41,163 nt of DNA from Nitrobacter vulgaris. Its GTDB lineage: Bacteria; Pseudomonadota; Alphaproteobacteria; Rhizobiales; Xanthobacteraceae. Every line of letters starts with the position of its first letter. Positions within the stretch are counted from its first letter, which is position 1. Both the position numbers and the translations under genes were made by a program. This document shows positions 18,447 to 29,944 of this stretch, in pieces. The notes beneath the pieces were generated by a model. It was not told the DNA's origin and did not search any database. It was given only the letters and a program-made list of their open reading frames with translations. The stretch lies in assembly GCF_002028545.1 (NCBI RefSeq), contig NZ_MWPQ01000035.1, positions 1 through 41,163 of the forward strand, read 5' to 3'.

Positions 18447-18697
18447 CATTAGCGTTCAGCGCGCCGATGCCCGGAATGCCCTGTCAACCGCCGGGCTCGA
18501 TCGTCGGTCCGCGCCATAGCTGCGAACTCAGCGTCAAATGCGGCGATCCGGAGATCCAGCTCCTCCCAGCGTGTGCGCATATCCCGGAGCAGGAACGTCA
18601 TCCGGGGGCTCAGAGCGCCCGCGCTGCAATCCAGTAGTTCGCTGAGCAGGAGGCGTAGTTGGGCATGGCCCTGCGCCACGACGTGCCCGCGCTCCAT
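18447..18697 (-). mobile_element. IS110-family transposase fragment
   Basis: The translation contains LSPRMTFLLRDMRTRWEELD and LRIAAFDAEFAAMARTDDRA, the linker region of IS110 transposases, followed after a frame change by TGIPGIGALNAN, the start of the C-terminal domain. Both the RuvC-like N-terminus and the serine-containing C-terminus are missing. It is distinct in sequence from the IS110 element at 34015-35332. Confidence 0.7.
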
Positions 18698-18746
18698 TAG
18701 AACAAAATAGGAACACTATCGCTGCCCGTCAAGACGGAAACGCGAC

Positions 18747-18920
18747 ATGCAAATCCATCTACTCACGAACGATCAATCGGAGGCCGAGAACCTTGAGATC
18801 GCGGTCGGGCAGGCCATCGCTGCCTGCGACGGCGATCTGCGGACGACGATCCGAGCTTTGATCGTAGCGAATGCGTTTCGGGAAAAGCAGGTCTCGCACG
18901 GTTACGCGCGCCGAAATTGG
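18747..18920 (+). pseudogene. Small hypothetical protein, N-terminal part
   Basis: Begins MQIHLLTNDQSEAENLEIAV and continues AIAACDGDLRTTIRALIVANAF, an acidic helical sequence of a type I associate with short uncharacterised rhizobial proteins. After about 50-58 codons the sequence runs into DNA encoding an FNR-type HTH in a different frame, so the 3' end is lost. Function unknown. Confidence 0.45.
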
Positions 18921-19060
18921 CGACTTTCTCGGCCTGACGATTGGAACCGTTTCGCGCGAGCTCACGCGGCTACGGCGAGTCGGAGTGATCAAGATTTCCT
19001 CGCACCGCCACATCAACATTCTGAATCACGAAGCGGCGATCTTCAACATCGCTGTCCGCA
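18905..19060 (+). pseudogene. FNR/FixK-type regulator, C-terminal HTH fragment
   Basis: In frame with 18871, the sequence TRAEIGDFLGLTIGTVSREL followed by TRLRRVGVIKISSHRHINIL is the winged helix-turn-helix of a CRP/FNR regulator, with the E..SR recognition pattern (TVSRE) of FNR/FixK proteins. The cyclic-nucleotide-like domain and any cysteine cluster are absent. The fragment shows that a regulator able to read the FNR boxes of this region was once encoded in it. Confidence 0.65.
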
Positions 19061-19139
19061 GTTATAGGCTCGCTTTTCAAGCTCATTGAGATGGTCGATC
19101 TTAATAGTGGGGATTGTTTTGAGGCCCATTTCGGCGACA

Positions 19140-19330
19140 GCCTGTTTCACGTCAATGAAACGCGTCCGTGAAGGCGTAGACGTGACGGTCACCTTTGCAG
19201 ATGCTGGCGTGGGTGAAGAAGCGCTGCGGCACCATCAGATGCAAATCGTCCTTTGCGCGGGTCATCGCGACACGCATTTCTTTTGGAAATGACATTCCTG
19301 TACTCCCGTTTCGGCAATTGCGATCGATCT
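19140..19330 (-). pseudogene. UvrD-like helicase, C-terminal fragment
   Basis: The minus strand reads EMRVAMTRAKDDLHLMVPQR followed by FFTHASICKGDRHVYA. The first part is helicase motif VI of UvrD/Rep-type superfamily 1 enzymes. Only some 45 residues are recognisable, with a small deletion in the usual LLYVAMTRA motif. Upstream and downstream sequence is scrambled. Confidence 0.65.
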
Positions 19331-19529
19331 CGGCGGCAGGAGCCCTGCTGCCGGTCGTCGAACGAGGAGATGACGACCTCGTGCACGTAGCCACGGACCA
19401 GCACCTTCTGGTGCCCACCAATGTCTAATAGACTGAATGTAGATACTCGGCTGAACGACTACTCGGTGCCCCCGGCCTATGTGTGGGGTCGAGGTGATTG
19501 CGCGCCATCTGCGCTCACGGCTTGCTCCT

Positions 19530-19774
19530 GATGCTGGCTCTATTTCCACTCGAGGCGCTGTCTGGCGGCATGACGCCCCGTGAAAGCATGCCCGGGTTTT
19601 ATCCAGAATATCATGCTTGCCGCCCCAAGACTCGCTTCGCGACCATGGCGCAGGCTGTTCTGTTCCGCGGCGCCGGCTTCGATGTGGTCTGGCCGCAATT
19701 TCATTGCGCTACTCGGGATCGGTTCTGCGCTATTCACTTTTTCTTTGTGGCGCCTCCGGAAAGCGCTGAGATGA
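19530..19774 (+). pseudogene. ABC-2 type transporter permease, C-terminal fragment
   Basis: Three frames together give LALFPLEALSGGMTPRESMP, then IQNIMLAAP, ATMAQAVLFRGAGFDVVWPQ, and finally IALLGIGSALFTFSLWRLRK before TGA at 19772. This is the C-terminal membrane end of ABC-2 exporters of the YhhJ/YbhR type. At least two or three frame breaks occur in 250 bases. The ATPase and the N-terminal permease part are absent. Confidence 0.7.
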
Positions 19775-19929
19775 CGGCGCACGATTCATGCGAATCGAAC
19801 CTGTCACCGAGGATGCTTCTCAGTCACTCGACTACGCCGAGTAGCCGCAGGTATCCGGCGCGATCCCTTGCGATGAATCAAAACATGGAGTTCCTTAGCT
19901 AGGTTAAAAATCTCCAAAAGGAGGGATTC

Positions 19930-20769
19930 ATGGCCTTCAAGGATGTTCTTCTAACGCTGACGAGCTATCCGGAGCCGACGCCCGTCTCGGTGGTGGACGA
20001 TGCAGTTTCGATAGCCGCCGCCCTTGGTGCTCATCTGGCGGCGATTTCCTACGAAGTACATGTAGAAGTGCCAGGCAGCTTCCTTGCCAGGACGATCATT
20101 GACATACCCGGGATCGCGGCCCACGAAACGGCCAAGAGCCGAAAGAATGCCAAAGAGCTGCTCGCCGCGTTTGAAGCGGCGGCTGCAAAATTCGGCGTTC
20201 CGCATGAAACCATTTTCGAAAAATGCGCACCCCATAGGACCGCAGCGCTGCTGGTCGGCTATGCGCGGCTTCGCGATCTCACGATTATGCCGGTCCCGGA
20301 ATCATATGAACTGTGGTGCGCGGAGGAGATCATCTTCGAATCGGGCAGGCCGGCGCTGATCCTGCCTGCTTCCCCGCGATCAGGTCCGTTCCAGCTCGAC
20401 ACCGTCGGCGTAGCCTGGGATTTCAGCCGTACCGCGGCGCGTGCGGTTTCGGACGCGCTCCCCCTTCTTGAGAAGGCGAAGAAAGTCCGCGCCGTTATTG
20501 TCACGAATGAAAAATCATTTGGCTCCCAACATTCCCCCGAAGAACTGGCAAAAAATCTTGCCCGTCACGGTATCGATGTCATTGTGGATGAGGTGGACGC
20601 CGAGGGCAGGCCGATTGGCGAGGTCCTTGAAGCATACGTGCTTTCGCGTCAGATCGACCTGCTTGTAATGGGAGCCTACGGGCAGTCCAGATGGCGTGAG
20701 TTCGTACTTGGAGGTGCAACCAGGAGTCTGCTGTCGAAACCGCCTGTTCCGGTTTTCTTCTCGCATTGA
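19930..20769 (+). CDS. Universal stress protein, two Usp domains
   Basis: A 279-residue tandem UspA-family protein. Domain 1 (residues 1 to about 150) starts MAFKDVLLTLTSYPEP and lacks the nucleotide-binding signature; domain 2 (about 155-279) carries GAYGQSRWREFVLGGATRSL, close to the ATP-binding G-x2-G-x9-G-S/T motif. Such proteins accumulate in growth arrest and hypoxia. A strong AGGAGG lies just before the ATG. The upstream sequence TTGCG-ATGA-ATCAA at 19868-19881 is only a half-good FNR site (8/10), 55 bases from the start. The gene is followed by a dispersed repeat and then the intact ATPase. Confidence 0.9.
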   Translation: MAFKDVLLTLTSYPEPTPVSVVDDAVSIAAALGAHLAAISYEVHVEVPGSFLARTIIDIPGIAAHETAKSRKNAKELLAAFEAAAAKFGVPHETIFEKCAPHRTAALLVGYARLRDLTIMPVPESYELWCAEEIIFESGRPALILPASPRSGPFQLDTVGVAWDFSRTAARAVSDALPLLEKAKKVRAVIVTNEKSFGSQHSPEELAKNLARHGIDVIVDEVDAEGRPIGEVLEAYVLSRQIDLLVMGAYGQSRWREFVLGGATRSLLSKPPVPVFFSH

Positions 20770-20799
20770 CGAGGTGCGATGCAAGGGCGCTATTCGCAT

Positions 20800-20930
20800 C
20801 CGGCGAAAATGCGTGCGGTTGGATTTGGCATGTTTCGAGCGAAGTGAATACCGGTTCGCGTGAAGAAAACGTGTCAAAACAGCATCCAGAGCTTCGCTTC
20901 TGATTCAATCAGAAGCGAAAATGTTCTAAG
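20800..20930. repeat. Dispersed intergenic repeat with 27-base palindrome
   Basis: The segment contains CCGGTTCGCGTGAAGAAAAC and a perfect palindrome (TTCGCTTCTGATT at 20893-20905, one C, AATCAGAAGCGAA at 20907-20919) followed by AATGTTCTAAG. I recall near-identical strings scattered between genes of many Rhizobiales, so it is probably a dispersed repeat and not a gene-specific site. The palindrome could form a 13-base-pair stem with transcription-terminating or RNA-stabilising effect after the stress gene. The family assignment is from memory. Confidence 0.6.
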
Positions 20931-20962
20931 AAAATTTCGAACGAATTCTGAGCGGTGTTTTC

Positions 20963-23776
20963 TTGCAGCAGCAGTGGCAGCAACCAAGAGATCCACATCG
21001 CCTCTCGGCGGATGAGGTATTCAAAGCGCTCGGCACGACGATGCAGTTCGGGTTGAGCGGTGACGAGGTTAAGCGACGCCTTGGGCGCTATGGCCGCAAT
21101 GAACTGCAAGCGGAACCGCCCAGGGCTGCCTGGCTGAAGTTCCTTGATCAGTTCGCCAACATCCTCGTGGCCCTTTTGATCGTCGCGGCGGTGATCTCCG
21201 CCGGCCTTTGGTTCTATGAATCTCGTTCCGCGCTGCCTTACGAAGCCATTGCGATCTTCGTCATCGTTCTTCTGAATGCGGTGCTGGGCTATGTCCAGGA
21301 ATCTCGAGCTCAGAAGGCCATGGCGGCGCTGCGCCAGATGGCGGCGACGCGTGCTAGTGTCATCCGGGAAGGCGCGCCGCAAACGATCGCCGCGGCGGAG
21401 CTGGTTCCGGGCGACATCATTTTCATCGAGGAAGGCAGCACGATCCCCGCTGACGCGCGGCTTGTTCAATCAACCGCGCTGCAGCTCCAGGAGGCAGCGC
21501 TGACCGGAGAAAGCCTTCCAGTCTCGAAGAACACGCTGCCCGTCACCACCGAGGCGGAATTAGGTGACCGGCACAACATGGTCTTCAGCGGGACGACCGT
21601 CGCTTATGGGCACGGTCGCGCCGTGATCACGGGGACGGGCATACAGACCCAGATAGGTCGCATCGCCGGTCTGCTCGAAAGGGCGCCGGAAGAGACGACC
21701 CCCCTTCAGAAGGAGCTTGATCGCGTCGGCAAGCTGTTGGCGATGGTCGTCATAGTCACCGCGGCGGCAATGATCGGGATCATCCTGCTCATTAGCGAGA
21801 TTCGCGGACTCTCCGATGTGTTCGATGCCTTGATCTTCGGCGTTGCGCTTGCCGTGGCAGCGGTCCCGGAAGGCTTGCCAGCCATCGTGACGGCCGTGCT
21901 GGCCCTCGGCGTGCAGCGGATGGCCAAGCGAAACGCCATCATTCGTAAGCTCGCCGCGGTCGAGGCCCTGGGTTCGGCGAACGTCATCGCTTCCGACAAA
22001 ACCGGAACGCTGACGAAGAACGAGATGACCGTCCGCCGTATCGTTACGGCCAGTGGATGCACCAATTTGAACGGCACCGGCTATGTCCCCGACGGGGACC
22101 TGGAGTTTCAGTCGTCGAATGACGCCGCCCTTCAGCACGAGCTGAGCCGCGCGCTGCGCGCGGCCGACCGGGCCAACAATGCAATTCTCCGGGAGGACGA
22201 TGGCAGATGGACGATTCATGGTGATCCGACTGAGGCCGCGCTGATTGTCGCGGCGCGCAAGGCGGGGCTGACGGCAGAGGCGCTGGACAAGCGTTTTTCC
22301 CGCATAGCCGAGGTCCCGTTCTCGTCGGAGCGCAAGCTCATGAGCACGATTCACGCTGATGCCAAGAGGCGCGAGCGGCTTATCGCTCTGACGAAAGGCG
22401 CGCCTGACGTTCTGCTCACCCGCTGTTCGCACGAGCTTGTAGGCAGAGAGGCGAGGCCGCTGACCGATGCGCGCCGGGCTGAAATCCTGATGAGCAATGA
22501 AGCGCTGGCTGCGGACGCGCTTCGGACGCTGGGAGTGGCATTCCGCTCGCTGCCACCCGACCTGGAGGAGCGAGAGGGCTTTGACGAAAGCGTCGAGCAG
22601 GATCTCGTCTTCCTGGGGTTGATCGGAATGATGGACCCGCCGCGGGAGGAAGCACGTATCGCCATCGCCAAGGCGAAAAGAGCGGGTATCCGCCCGATCA
22701 TGATCACCGGCGATCATCCGAAGACCGCCACCGTGATCGCCGCCGAACTTGGCATCGCATCCGGCGGCCGCGTCGTCGCTGGCCTTGAGTTGAAGACTAT
22801 GAGTGACGACGCGCTCGACCGGGTGGTCGCGGAGGCTTCGGTCTACGCGCGGGTCAATCCGGAGCACAAGCTGCGCATCGTCGAGGCGCTTCAGCGGAAC
22901 GGAATGATGGTGGCGATGACAGGCGACGGCGTCAACGACGCACCGGCCCTAAAGAGGGCGGATATCGGCATCGCCATGGGGATCACCGGCACCGATGTCT
23001 CCAAGGAAGCAGCTGACATGGTGCTGGCCGACGATAATTTCGCGACGATTGTGGCGGCAGTGGAGGAGGGACGGGCAATCTTCGCCAATATCAGAAGATT
23101 TCTGCGCTATCTGCTGTCGTCGAACTTCGGCGAAGTCATGACGATGTTCTTTGGCGTGCTGCTCGCTGGCGTGATCGGCCTTTCAGCGCCGGGAGGGGAC
23201 GACGGCACGCTCATCCTTCCCCTAATGGCCACGCAGATCCTGTGGATCAATCTGGTGACAGATGGCGGTCCTGCGCTTGCCCTCGGAGTTGACCCGATCG
23301 ACGCCCGAACCATGACTCGTTCGCCGCGCCCTCGAGGCGAAGGCGTGATCACCCGCCGGATGTGGAAAGGTATCTTTTTCGTCGGCGCCGTGATGGCGGC
23401 CGGAACGCTTTTCGTGCTCGACGCTTCGCTTCCCGGCGGTCTGATCGAAGGCAAGGGATCGGTCGCCTATGCGCAGACCATGGCGTTCACCACGTTGACG
23501 ATGTTTCAGCTGTTCAATGTGTTCAATGCTCGCTCCGATGAGCAGAGCGCGTTCGTTGGGCTGTTCAGGAATAACTGGCTGTCGGCGGCCGTCGTGTTTT
23601 CTCTGATCCTCCACATCGCTGTCGTCTATGTGCCGTTTCTTCAGGAAGCGTTCTCGACGACAGCTCTGGGTCCGGGCGACTGGTTGATGTGTACGGTGGT
23701 CGCAAGCTCGGTATTGTGGCTGCGTGAGCTTGGCAAGCTCCCGGTCCGGGCGGGTTCACCCCACCGCCGGGATTGA
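20963..23776 (+). CDS. P2-type cation-transporting ATPase (intact)
   Basis: A 937-residue P-type ATPase with an N-terminal cation-ATPase domain, actuator TGES at 181-184, helix M4 VPEGLPAIVT near 301-310, phosphorylation site DKTGT at 345-349, hinge MTGDGVNDAPALKRADIG, and helix M6 NLVTDGGPALALGVDP. The M4 and M6 residues resemble P2A calcium pumps of the SERCA/PMR1 type, so Ca2+ or Mn2+ export is likely, though Na+/K+ relatives look similar. The TTG at 20963 is the best upstream start (GAGCGG about 8 bases before); no in-frame ATG lies at a sensible place. The broken DUF1538 gene starts 24 bases downstream. Confidence 0.88.
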   Translation: MQQQWQQPRDPHRLSADEVFKALGTTMQFGLSGDEVKRRLGRYGRNELQAEPPRAAWLKFLDQFANILVALLIVAAVISAGLWFYESRSALPYEAIAIFVIVLLNAVLGYVQESRAQKAMAALRQMAATRASVIREGAPQTIAAAELVPGDIIFIEEGSTIPADARLVQSTALQLQEAALTGESLPVSKNTLPVTTEAELGDRHNMVFSGTTVAYGHGRAVITGTGIQTQIGRIAGLLERAPEETTPLQKELDRVGKLLAMVVIVTAAAMIGIILLISEIRGLSDVFDALIFGVALAVAAVPEGLPAIVTAVLALGVQRMAKRNAIIRKLAAVEALGSANVIASDKTGTLTKNEMTVRRIVTASGCTNLNGTGYVPDGDLEFQSSNDAALQHELSRALRAADRANNAILREDDGRWTIHGDPTEAALIVAARKAGLTAEALDKRFSRIAEVPFSSERKLMSTIHADAKRRERLIALTKGAPDVLLTRCSHELVGREARPLTDARRAEILMSNEALAADALRTLGVAFRSLPPDLEEREGFDESVEQDLVFLGLIGMMDPPREEARIAIAKAKRAGIRPIMITGDHPKTATVIAAELGIASGGRVVAGLELKTMSDDALDRVVAEASVYARVNPEHKLRIVEALQRNGMMVAMTGDGVNDAPALKRADIGIAMGITGTDVSKEAADMVLADDNFATIVAAVEEGRAIFANIRRFLRYLLSSNFGEVMTMFFGVLLAGVIGLSAPGGDDGTLILPLMATQILWINLVTDGGPALALGVDPIDARTMTRSPRPRGEGVITRRMWKGIFFVGAVMAAGTLFVLDASLPGGLIEGKGSVAYAQTMAFTTLTMFQLFNVFNARSDEQSAFVGLFRNNWLSAAVVFSLILHIAVVYVPFLQEAFSTTALGPGDWLMCTVVASSVLWLRELGKLPVRAGSPHRRD

Positions 23777-23799
23777 TCCCTTCGACGCGGACGTGATCG

Positions 23800-24440
23800 A
23801 TGCTGATGGAACTGAGACGCCGATTGCTGGAAGTGCTCCGGAGCCTTTGGGCCGCTGCTCGGCCTGATTTGCTTGCTTCAGATCATGCTCGTTCAGGCCC
23901 CTGCGGCGCTATTTATCCAGTTTCTGGCAGGTTCGATGCTTGTCATTCTCGGGCTGCTTCTGCTGTTTCTCGGGGTCGATTTCGGAATCTTGCCGATGGG
24001 CCGGTTCATCGGCGCTGAAATGCCGAGAAAGGGTTCGATTACGCTGATTATCAGCGTCGTTTTTGCGATGGGCCTTGTAACCACCATTGCCGAACCGGAT
24101 GTGCTGGTTCTTGCCCGTCAGATTGATGAGATTTCGCAAAAGAATATCGATGGCACGATTGTTCTCTACGTGATCGGAATAGGCGTCGCCCTCTGCACGG
24201 CCCTTGCGATGGCGCGGGTGGTATACGGGATATCGTTGCGCCTGCTGCTCACCTGCTTGCTCGTTTCGGCGATTTTGCTCTCGTTCCTCGCACCGGCAGC
24301 GTTCGTGCCGCTAGCCTACGACGCGGGCAGTGTCACCACGGGCGTTCTCACTGCGCCAGTGATCATCGCCGGAGCGGTGGGATTAAGCTCGGTGCTGGCA
24401 GGCCGCTCCGCGGTGTCCGATGGATTTAGGTTGCTCGGCC
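23800..24440 (+). pseudogene. DUF1538 membrane protein, frameshifted and truncated
   Basis: The start MLMELRRRLLEVLRSL at 23800 shifts frame near 23850 into GPLLGLICLLQIMLVQ and continues through LGLLLLFLGVDFGILPMG, FAMGLVTTIAEPDVLVLARQ, YVIGIGVALCTALAMARVVY and YDAGSVTTGVLTAPVI, the DUF1538 core. Pairs of DUF1538 proteins (UmpA/UmpB) were reported to act as Na+/H+ antiporters. After SAVSDGFRLLG the sequence changes abruptly about 50 bases before the GH4 stop codon, so the 3' end was lost at a recombination joint. The open frame running on to 24967 is antisense to GH4 and is not part of this protein. Confidence 0.75.
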
Positions 24441-24492
24441 ACCCGCAAAGGCATGACTTCCTGTCGGCCTCATCATGCCCGCACGTGGCCGA

Positions 24493-25770
24493 TCAGATGC
24501 ACGGCCGGATGTATTGCCGATTAGCCTCCCAGAGCTCTTCCAACAGATTCGACGCCGCAGTCGCGGAATTGACGACGGGATCGATCAGCAGCGCCTGTAA
24601 TGCGATTTCCTTGGAGGCTCGCACAGCCGCTTCTACGGCGAGCTGCTGGACGTTCACTTGTGCCAGGAGCAGCTTGGCAATGGCGTCAGGCAGCGGACCC
24701 AGCGATACCGGATGTATCCCGGCAGGATCAATCATTACCGGGGCCTCGGCGGCCGCGTCATCGGGCAGGTTCGGAATGGCGCCCTGGTTATACACGATAC
24801 CGGATTCGATCACGCGGCGCTCATCACGCATCGCCCCGGCAATCACCGCCGCGCCGCGCTCGCCGGAGGCCGTGCGCCATTCGGTAGGCACTTCTCCGCC
24901 AGACAGCACAGCGTCTATGGTTGACCGGAGCTTTTCGCGGTCCATCTCGTCACGGGCGAAGTCGTAGCCCTTTTCTCCCGCCTCCCATCTGTATGCCAGA
25001 AGCTCCCCGAGGTGTTCGTCGCTGCAGGTGGGCCACAGCCCGAAGGCGTGGAAAAGGCGGCGTGTCAGCGGAGCAAACGAGGGATCATATCGCATGTCCC
25101 GTTCCGAGGACGTGGATAGAGATCTTCGCCGGTACGGCGCTGGCGGATGTGAACAAGCCACTGGAAATGATTGAGCCCCCGCTCCCCACACCGCGACCTC
25201 CGCCGGCGGCATGTCAAGAATCCGCGCCACATCGTCACGCGACATGAACAGCCCATGGCACAGGCCAATCGTCCGTATCCGGCTATAACGGCCCAGCGCC
25301 AGGACGATACGATTTTCCGGATTGGAGAAGTCGATAAACAACGCCTGCGGACAGCGCTCCTCCATGTCCCGCACGATATCGAAGACGAGCGGCAAGGTGC
25401 GGAGCGTGAAGAACAGGCCGCCGGGCCCGCCATTCTCGCCGAGCGTATGGCGGATGCCGTACTTGCGGGGAATCTCGAAATCGAGCTTCCACAGCCGCAG
25501 CCGGTCAATGGCGGCCGCATTGATCACGAATCCGGCGCCGTCGAGAGCCGATCGCCGCTCGGTCGTATGTTCGATCGTGAACCCCGAGCCGGACGCCGCA
25601 TTCAGAACATGCGCGAGCTCGGCCATGCGCGCCAGACTTTGCGCGTCATGGTCCACCAGGGTCAACGTACTTCCCGCCAATTCGAGGGTCGAAAACAGAT
25701 GGCGCAGCATACTAAGTCCGAACGACATGCTGCCGGCGCCAATAAACACGATCTTGCAGCGCTTGATCAT
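24493..25770 (-). CDS. GH4-family NAD-dependent glycosidase with scrambled active-site segment
   Basis: About 425 residues of a GH4 enzyme (alpha-glucosidase/alpha-galacturonidase group), which hydrolyses glycosides through NAD+ redox chemistry with Mn2+. Visible: [10 protein letters not shown] (9-18), [13 protein letters not shown] (112-124), SNPENRI (149-155) and GLCHG (169-173, metal cysteine). The next expected motif, GLNHF, is not in this frame: a C/G run at 25176-25180 appears to have one extra base and a compensating change lies near 25105, so about 25 residues (from residue 199) are out of frame while the ORF stays open. The other frame reads [20 protein letters not shown]. If real, the protein lacks its metal-binding asparagine-histidine. 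The ATG at 25770 overlaps the preceding stop (ATGA), implying coupling; an alternative ATG is at 25782. Confidence 0.75.
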   Translation of the reverse strand: MIKRCKIVFIGAGSMSFGLSMLRHLFSTLELAGSTLTLVDHDAQSLARMAELAHVLNAASGSGFTIEHTTERRSALDGAGFVINAAAIDRLRLWKLDFEIPRKYGIRHTLGENGGPGGLFFTLRTLPLVFDIVRDMEERCPQALFIDFSNPENRIVLALGRYSRIRTIGLCHGLFMSRDDVARILDMPPAEVAVWGAGAQSFPVACSHPPAPYRRRSLSTSSERDMRYDPSFAPLTRRLFHAFGLWPTCSDEHLGELLAYRWEAGEKGYDFARDEMDREKLRSTIDAVLSGGEVPTEWRTASGERGAAVIAGAMRDERRVIESGIVYNQGAIPNLPDDAAAEAPVMIDPAGIHPVSLGPLPDAIAKLLLAQVNVQQLAVEAAVRASKEIALQALLIDPVVNSATAASNLLEELWEANRQYIRPCI

Positions 25771-27131
25771 TTCGCGGCCCATCCAGGCTCGGCCGCGCCG
25801 GCATGAATCGTTTCGGCCCGGGCATTTACATCGGTCATGGTCCGTGTCAGTTCGCCGTAGGCGACATCCTCGATCGTCACGGTTCCGTAGTTGGAATTCT
25901 CCCCGTCGAATCGGCCCTCTGCGGGCTGATCGGCATGTTCGAACCAGTGGTAGCCGATGAGGTTCGGATGGAGCAGGCCGCTCTCGACGAAGCTACGGAA
26001 ACACCGGGCGCGGTCTGTTTGCCGGGGCACCCGAAGTCCGGCGCCAATGGTGTTGGGAAGCCCCGAATCGTCGCCGCGGAACGAGAATTCAGTCACCATG
26101 CACGGCTTGCCGATCGCCGCGTAGCTGTCGATGACGGCTGCGACGTCGGGGTCGTAATTGTTGAACGACAGGATATCCAGATGCGGACCGGCCGCATCAA
26201 TCACCGATGATGATGGGACGTAGGCGAAGCGGCAGCCGAGGAACAGGTGGTTCGGGTCGGCCTTGCGCACAGCGGCGCTTACTATTGTGAAGTAGCGGTG
26301 TGCGACCCTGCCCGCAAAGAGATCGCAATCCGCCAGGAAAGCGGCATGTTTCGAGTCAGATGCGCCGATCCGCGCATTCGTGGCCGCGTCTCGCTCGCAG
26401 ACCGACTGCCGCGGATAGGGCGGTACGATATGAGGGCTGGCGGCAAGCTCGTCCCATCCGCCGAGGCCTGAGCGCCAGACCGTATTGAAATCTGCGAATG
26501 ACGTGTAGCGCTCCTTGAGTAGCGCCAGAGAGGCCTGACGGCCGGGACTCTGTGGAGGCAAATTGAGAAACAGCGTCAGCAGCGCATCATCACCACGCCA
26601 ATCCGGTCCCCAGCGCAGTTCATTGTCCGAGAACCAGCCGATGATATGCTGGTCCTCGCACCACGGTGCGCAGAGATCATGTGCGCGCTGCGCCACATGT
26701 CGCTCGAACGCCGAATCGAATACATCAGGAAAAGCCTGCGGCGCCGCGTTGCGGTTGCCGGAGACGAATGCGGAGCCGAGGTGGAGCGTCGACGTCGAGG
26801 CCAGCGGCGACAGCCTAGCGTTGGCGACACGCATGTCGGACCACGACCCTAGCGTATTGAAGCCCCACGACAGCAGACGCGCAGCCGCCGCGGCGCGCCA
26901 GGCATCCTTGCTGCCGTATTTTCGCCGGCAAGCTTCAGCGTAAGGGATACGATCGCTATTCTGGACGGTATCCTGATCGTATCGGACCGTGTTGACACCC
27001 TTGGACAGAAAGCGACCGCCATCGGGATCGATCAGCCACCAGATGCCGGATATAGTCTCCGTGCGAAAGAACTTGCCTGCCGGCGCATTGCCGCGCGGGA
27101 TGCCACCCCATCTTGTCCGTACCATCGCCAT
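25767..27131 (-). CDS. Clan GH-A glycoside hydrolase (agarase/beta-galactosidase-like)
   Basis: From the ATG at 27131 the protein has 454 residues. [20 protein letters not shown] near the N-terminus is the first strand of a (beta/alpha)8 barrel found in agarase-like and GH5/GH42-like enzymes; [15 protein letters not shown] places the acid/base Glu at residue 171 after Asn, and [12 protein letters not shown] places the nucleophile Glu at 348, the clan GH-A arrangement. No signal peptide is seen, so it may act on imported oligosaccharides. The natural substrate cannot be told. An upstream extension to 27395 would overlap the divergent beta-glucosidase and is rejected. It is coupled to GH4 downstream and shares an FNR-box promoter region with GH1. 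Confidence 0.75.
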   Translation of the reverse strand: MAMVRTRWGGIPRGNAPAGKFFRTETISGIWWLIDPDGGRFLSKGVNTVRYDQDTVQNSDRIPYAEACRRKYGSKDAWRAAAAARLLSWGFNTLGSWSDMRVANARLSPLASTSTLHLGSAFVSGNRNAAPQAFPDVFDSAFERHVAQRAHDLCAPWCEDQHIIGWFSDNELRWGPDWRGDDALLTLFLNLPPQSPGRQASLALLKERYTSFADFNTVWRSGLGGWDELAASPHIVPPYPRQSVCERDAATNARIGASDSKHAAFLADCDLFAGRVAHRYFTIVSAAVRKADPNHLFLGCRFAYVPSSSVIDAAGPHLDILSFNNYDPDVAAVIDSYAAIGKPCMVTEFSFRGDDSGLPNTIGAGLRVPRQTDRARCFRSFVESGLLHPNLIGYHWFEHADQPAEGRFDGENSNYGTVTIEDVAYGELTRTMTDVNARAETIHAGAAEPGWAAK

Positions 27132-27186
27132 ACCGTGACGTGAATGGATCGTAGGAACAATTCTGACTGGTGATAGACCGGGCGCC

Positions 27187-27200
27187 TTGATCCCGGTCAA
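27187..27200. promoter_or_regulatory. FNR/FixK-type box between divergent glycosidases
   Basis: TTGAT-CCCG-GTCAA matches the consensus fully. It lies almost midway between the divergent starts at 27131 and 27260: about 62 and 66 bases from its centre, so a site at -41.5 would give leaders of 20-25 bases on both sides. One dimer could thus control both operons. Confidence 0.6.
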
Positions 27201-27232
27201 GTTCTCTCTTCCTGCGCTGGTATGTTGTATGA

Positions 27233-29767
<2,535 letters not shown>

Positions 29768-29833
29768 GGTAAACTCCTCCGGTGGATAACGCACATTTCG
29801 GAAAAACGTTATTTGGCGGATTCCGACCCGATC

Positions 29834-29847
29834 TTGACCTCCGTCAA
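29834..29847. promoter_or_regulatory. FNR/FixK-type box between SbmA-like and CBS genes
   Basis: TTGAC-CTCC-GTCAA is a perfect palindromic match. The centre is about 74 bases from the presumed SbmA-like start and 104 bases from the CBS start, so it could serve both divergent genes, with leaders of about 32 and 63 bases. Confidence 0.6.
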
Positions 29848-29944
29848 GAACATCAACATTGTTCAGTAGAGGAAGATCGACGCTCATTTGGTCCGGCCGT
29901 GCACGATACTCTGATCCAGAACCGATTTTTGATGATATGATAAG

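Noticed and set aside
19868-19881. FNR box before the tandem Usp gene
   Set aside because: Only the right half fits (TTGCG-ATGA-ATCAA); kept as a remark in the gene entry but not called.
24441-24967. C-terminal half of the open frame that starts in DUF1538
   Set aside because: It is antisense to the GH4 gene and rich in Ser/Arg, so it is not part of a DUF1538 protein.
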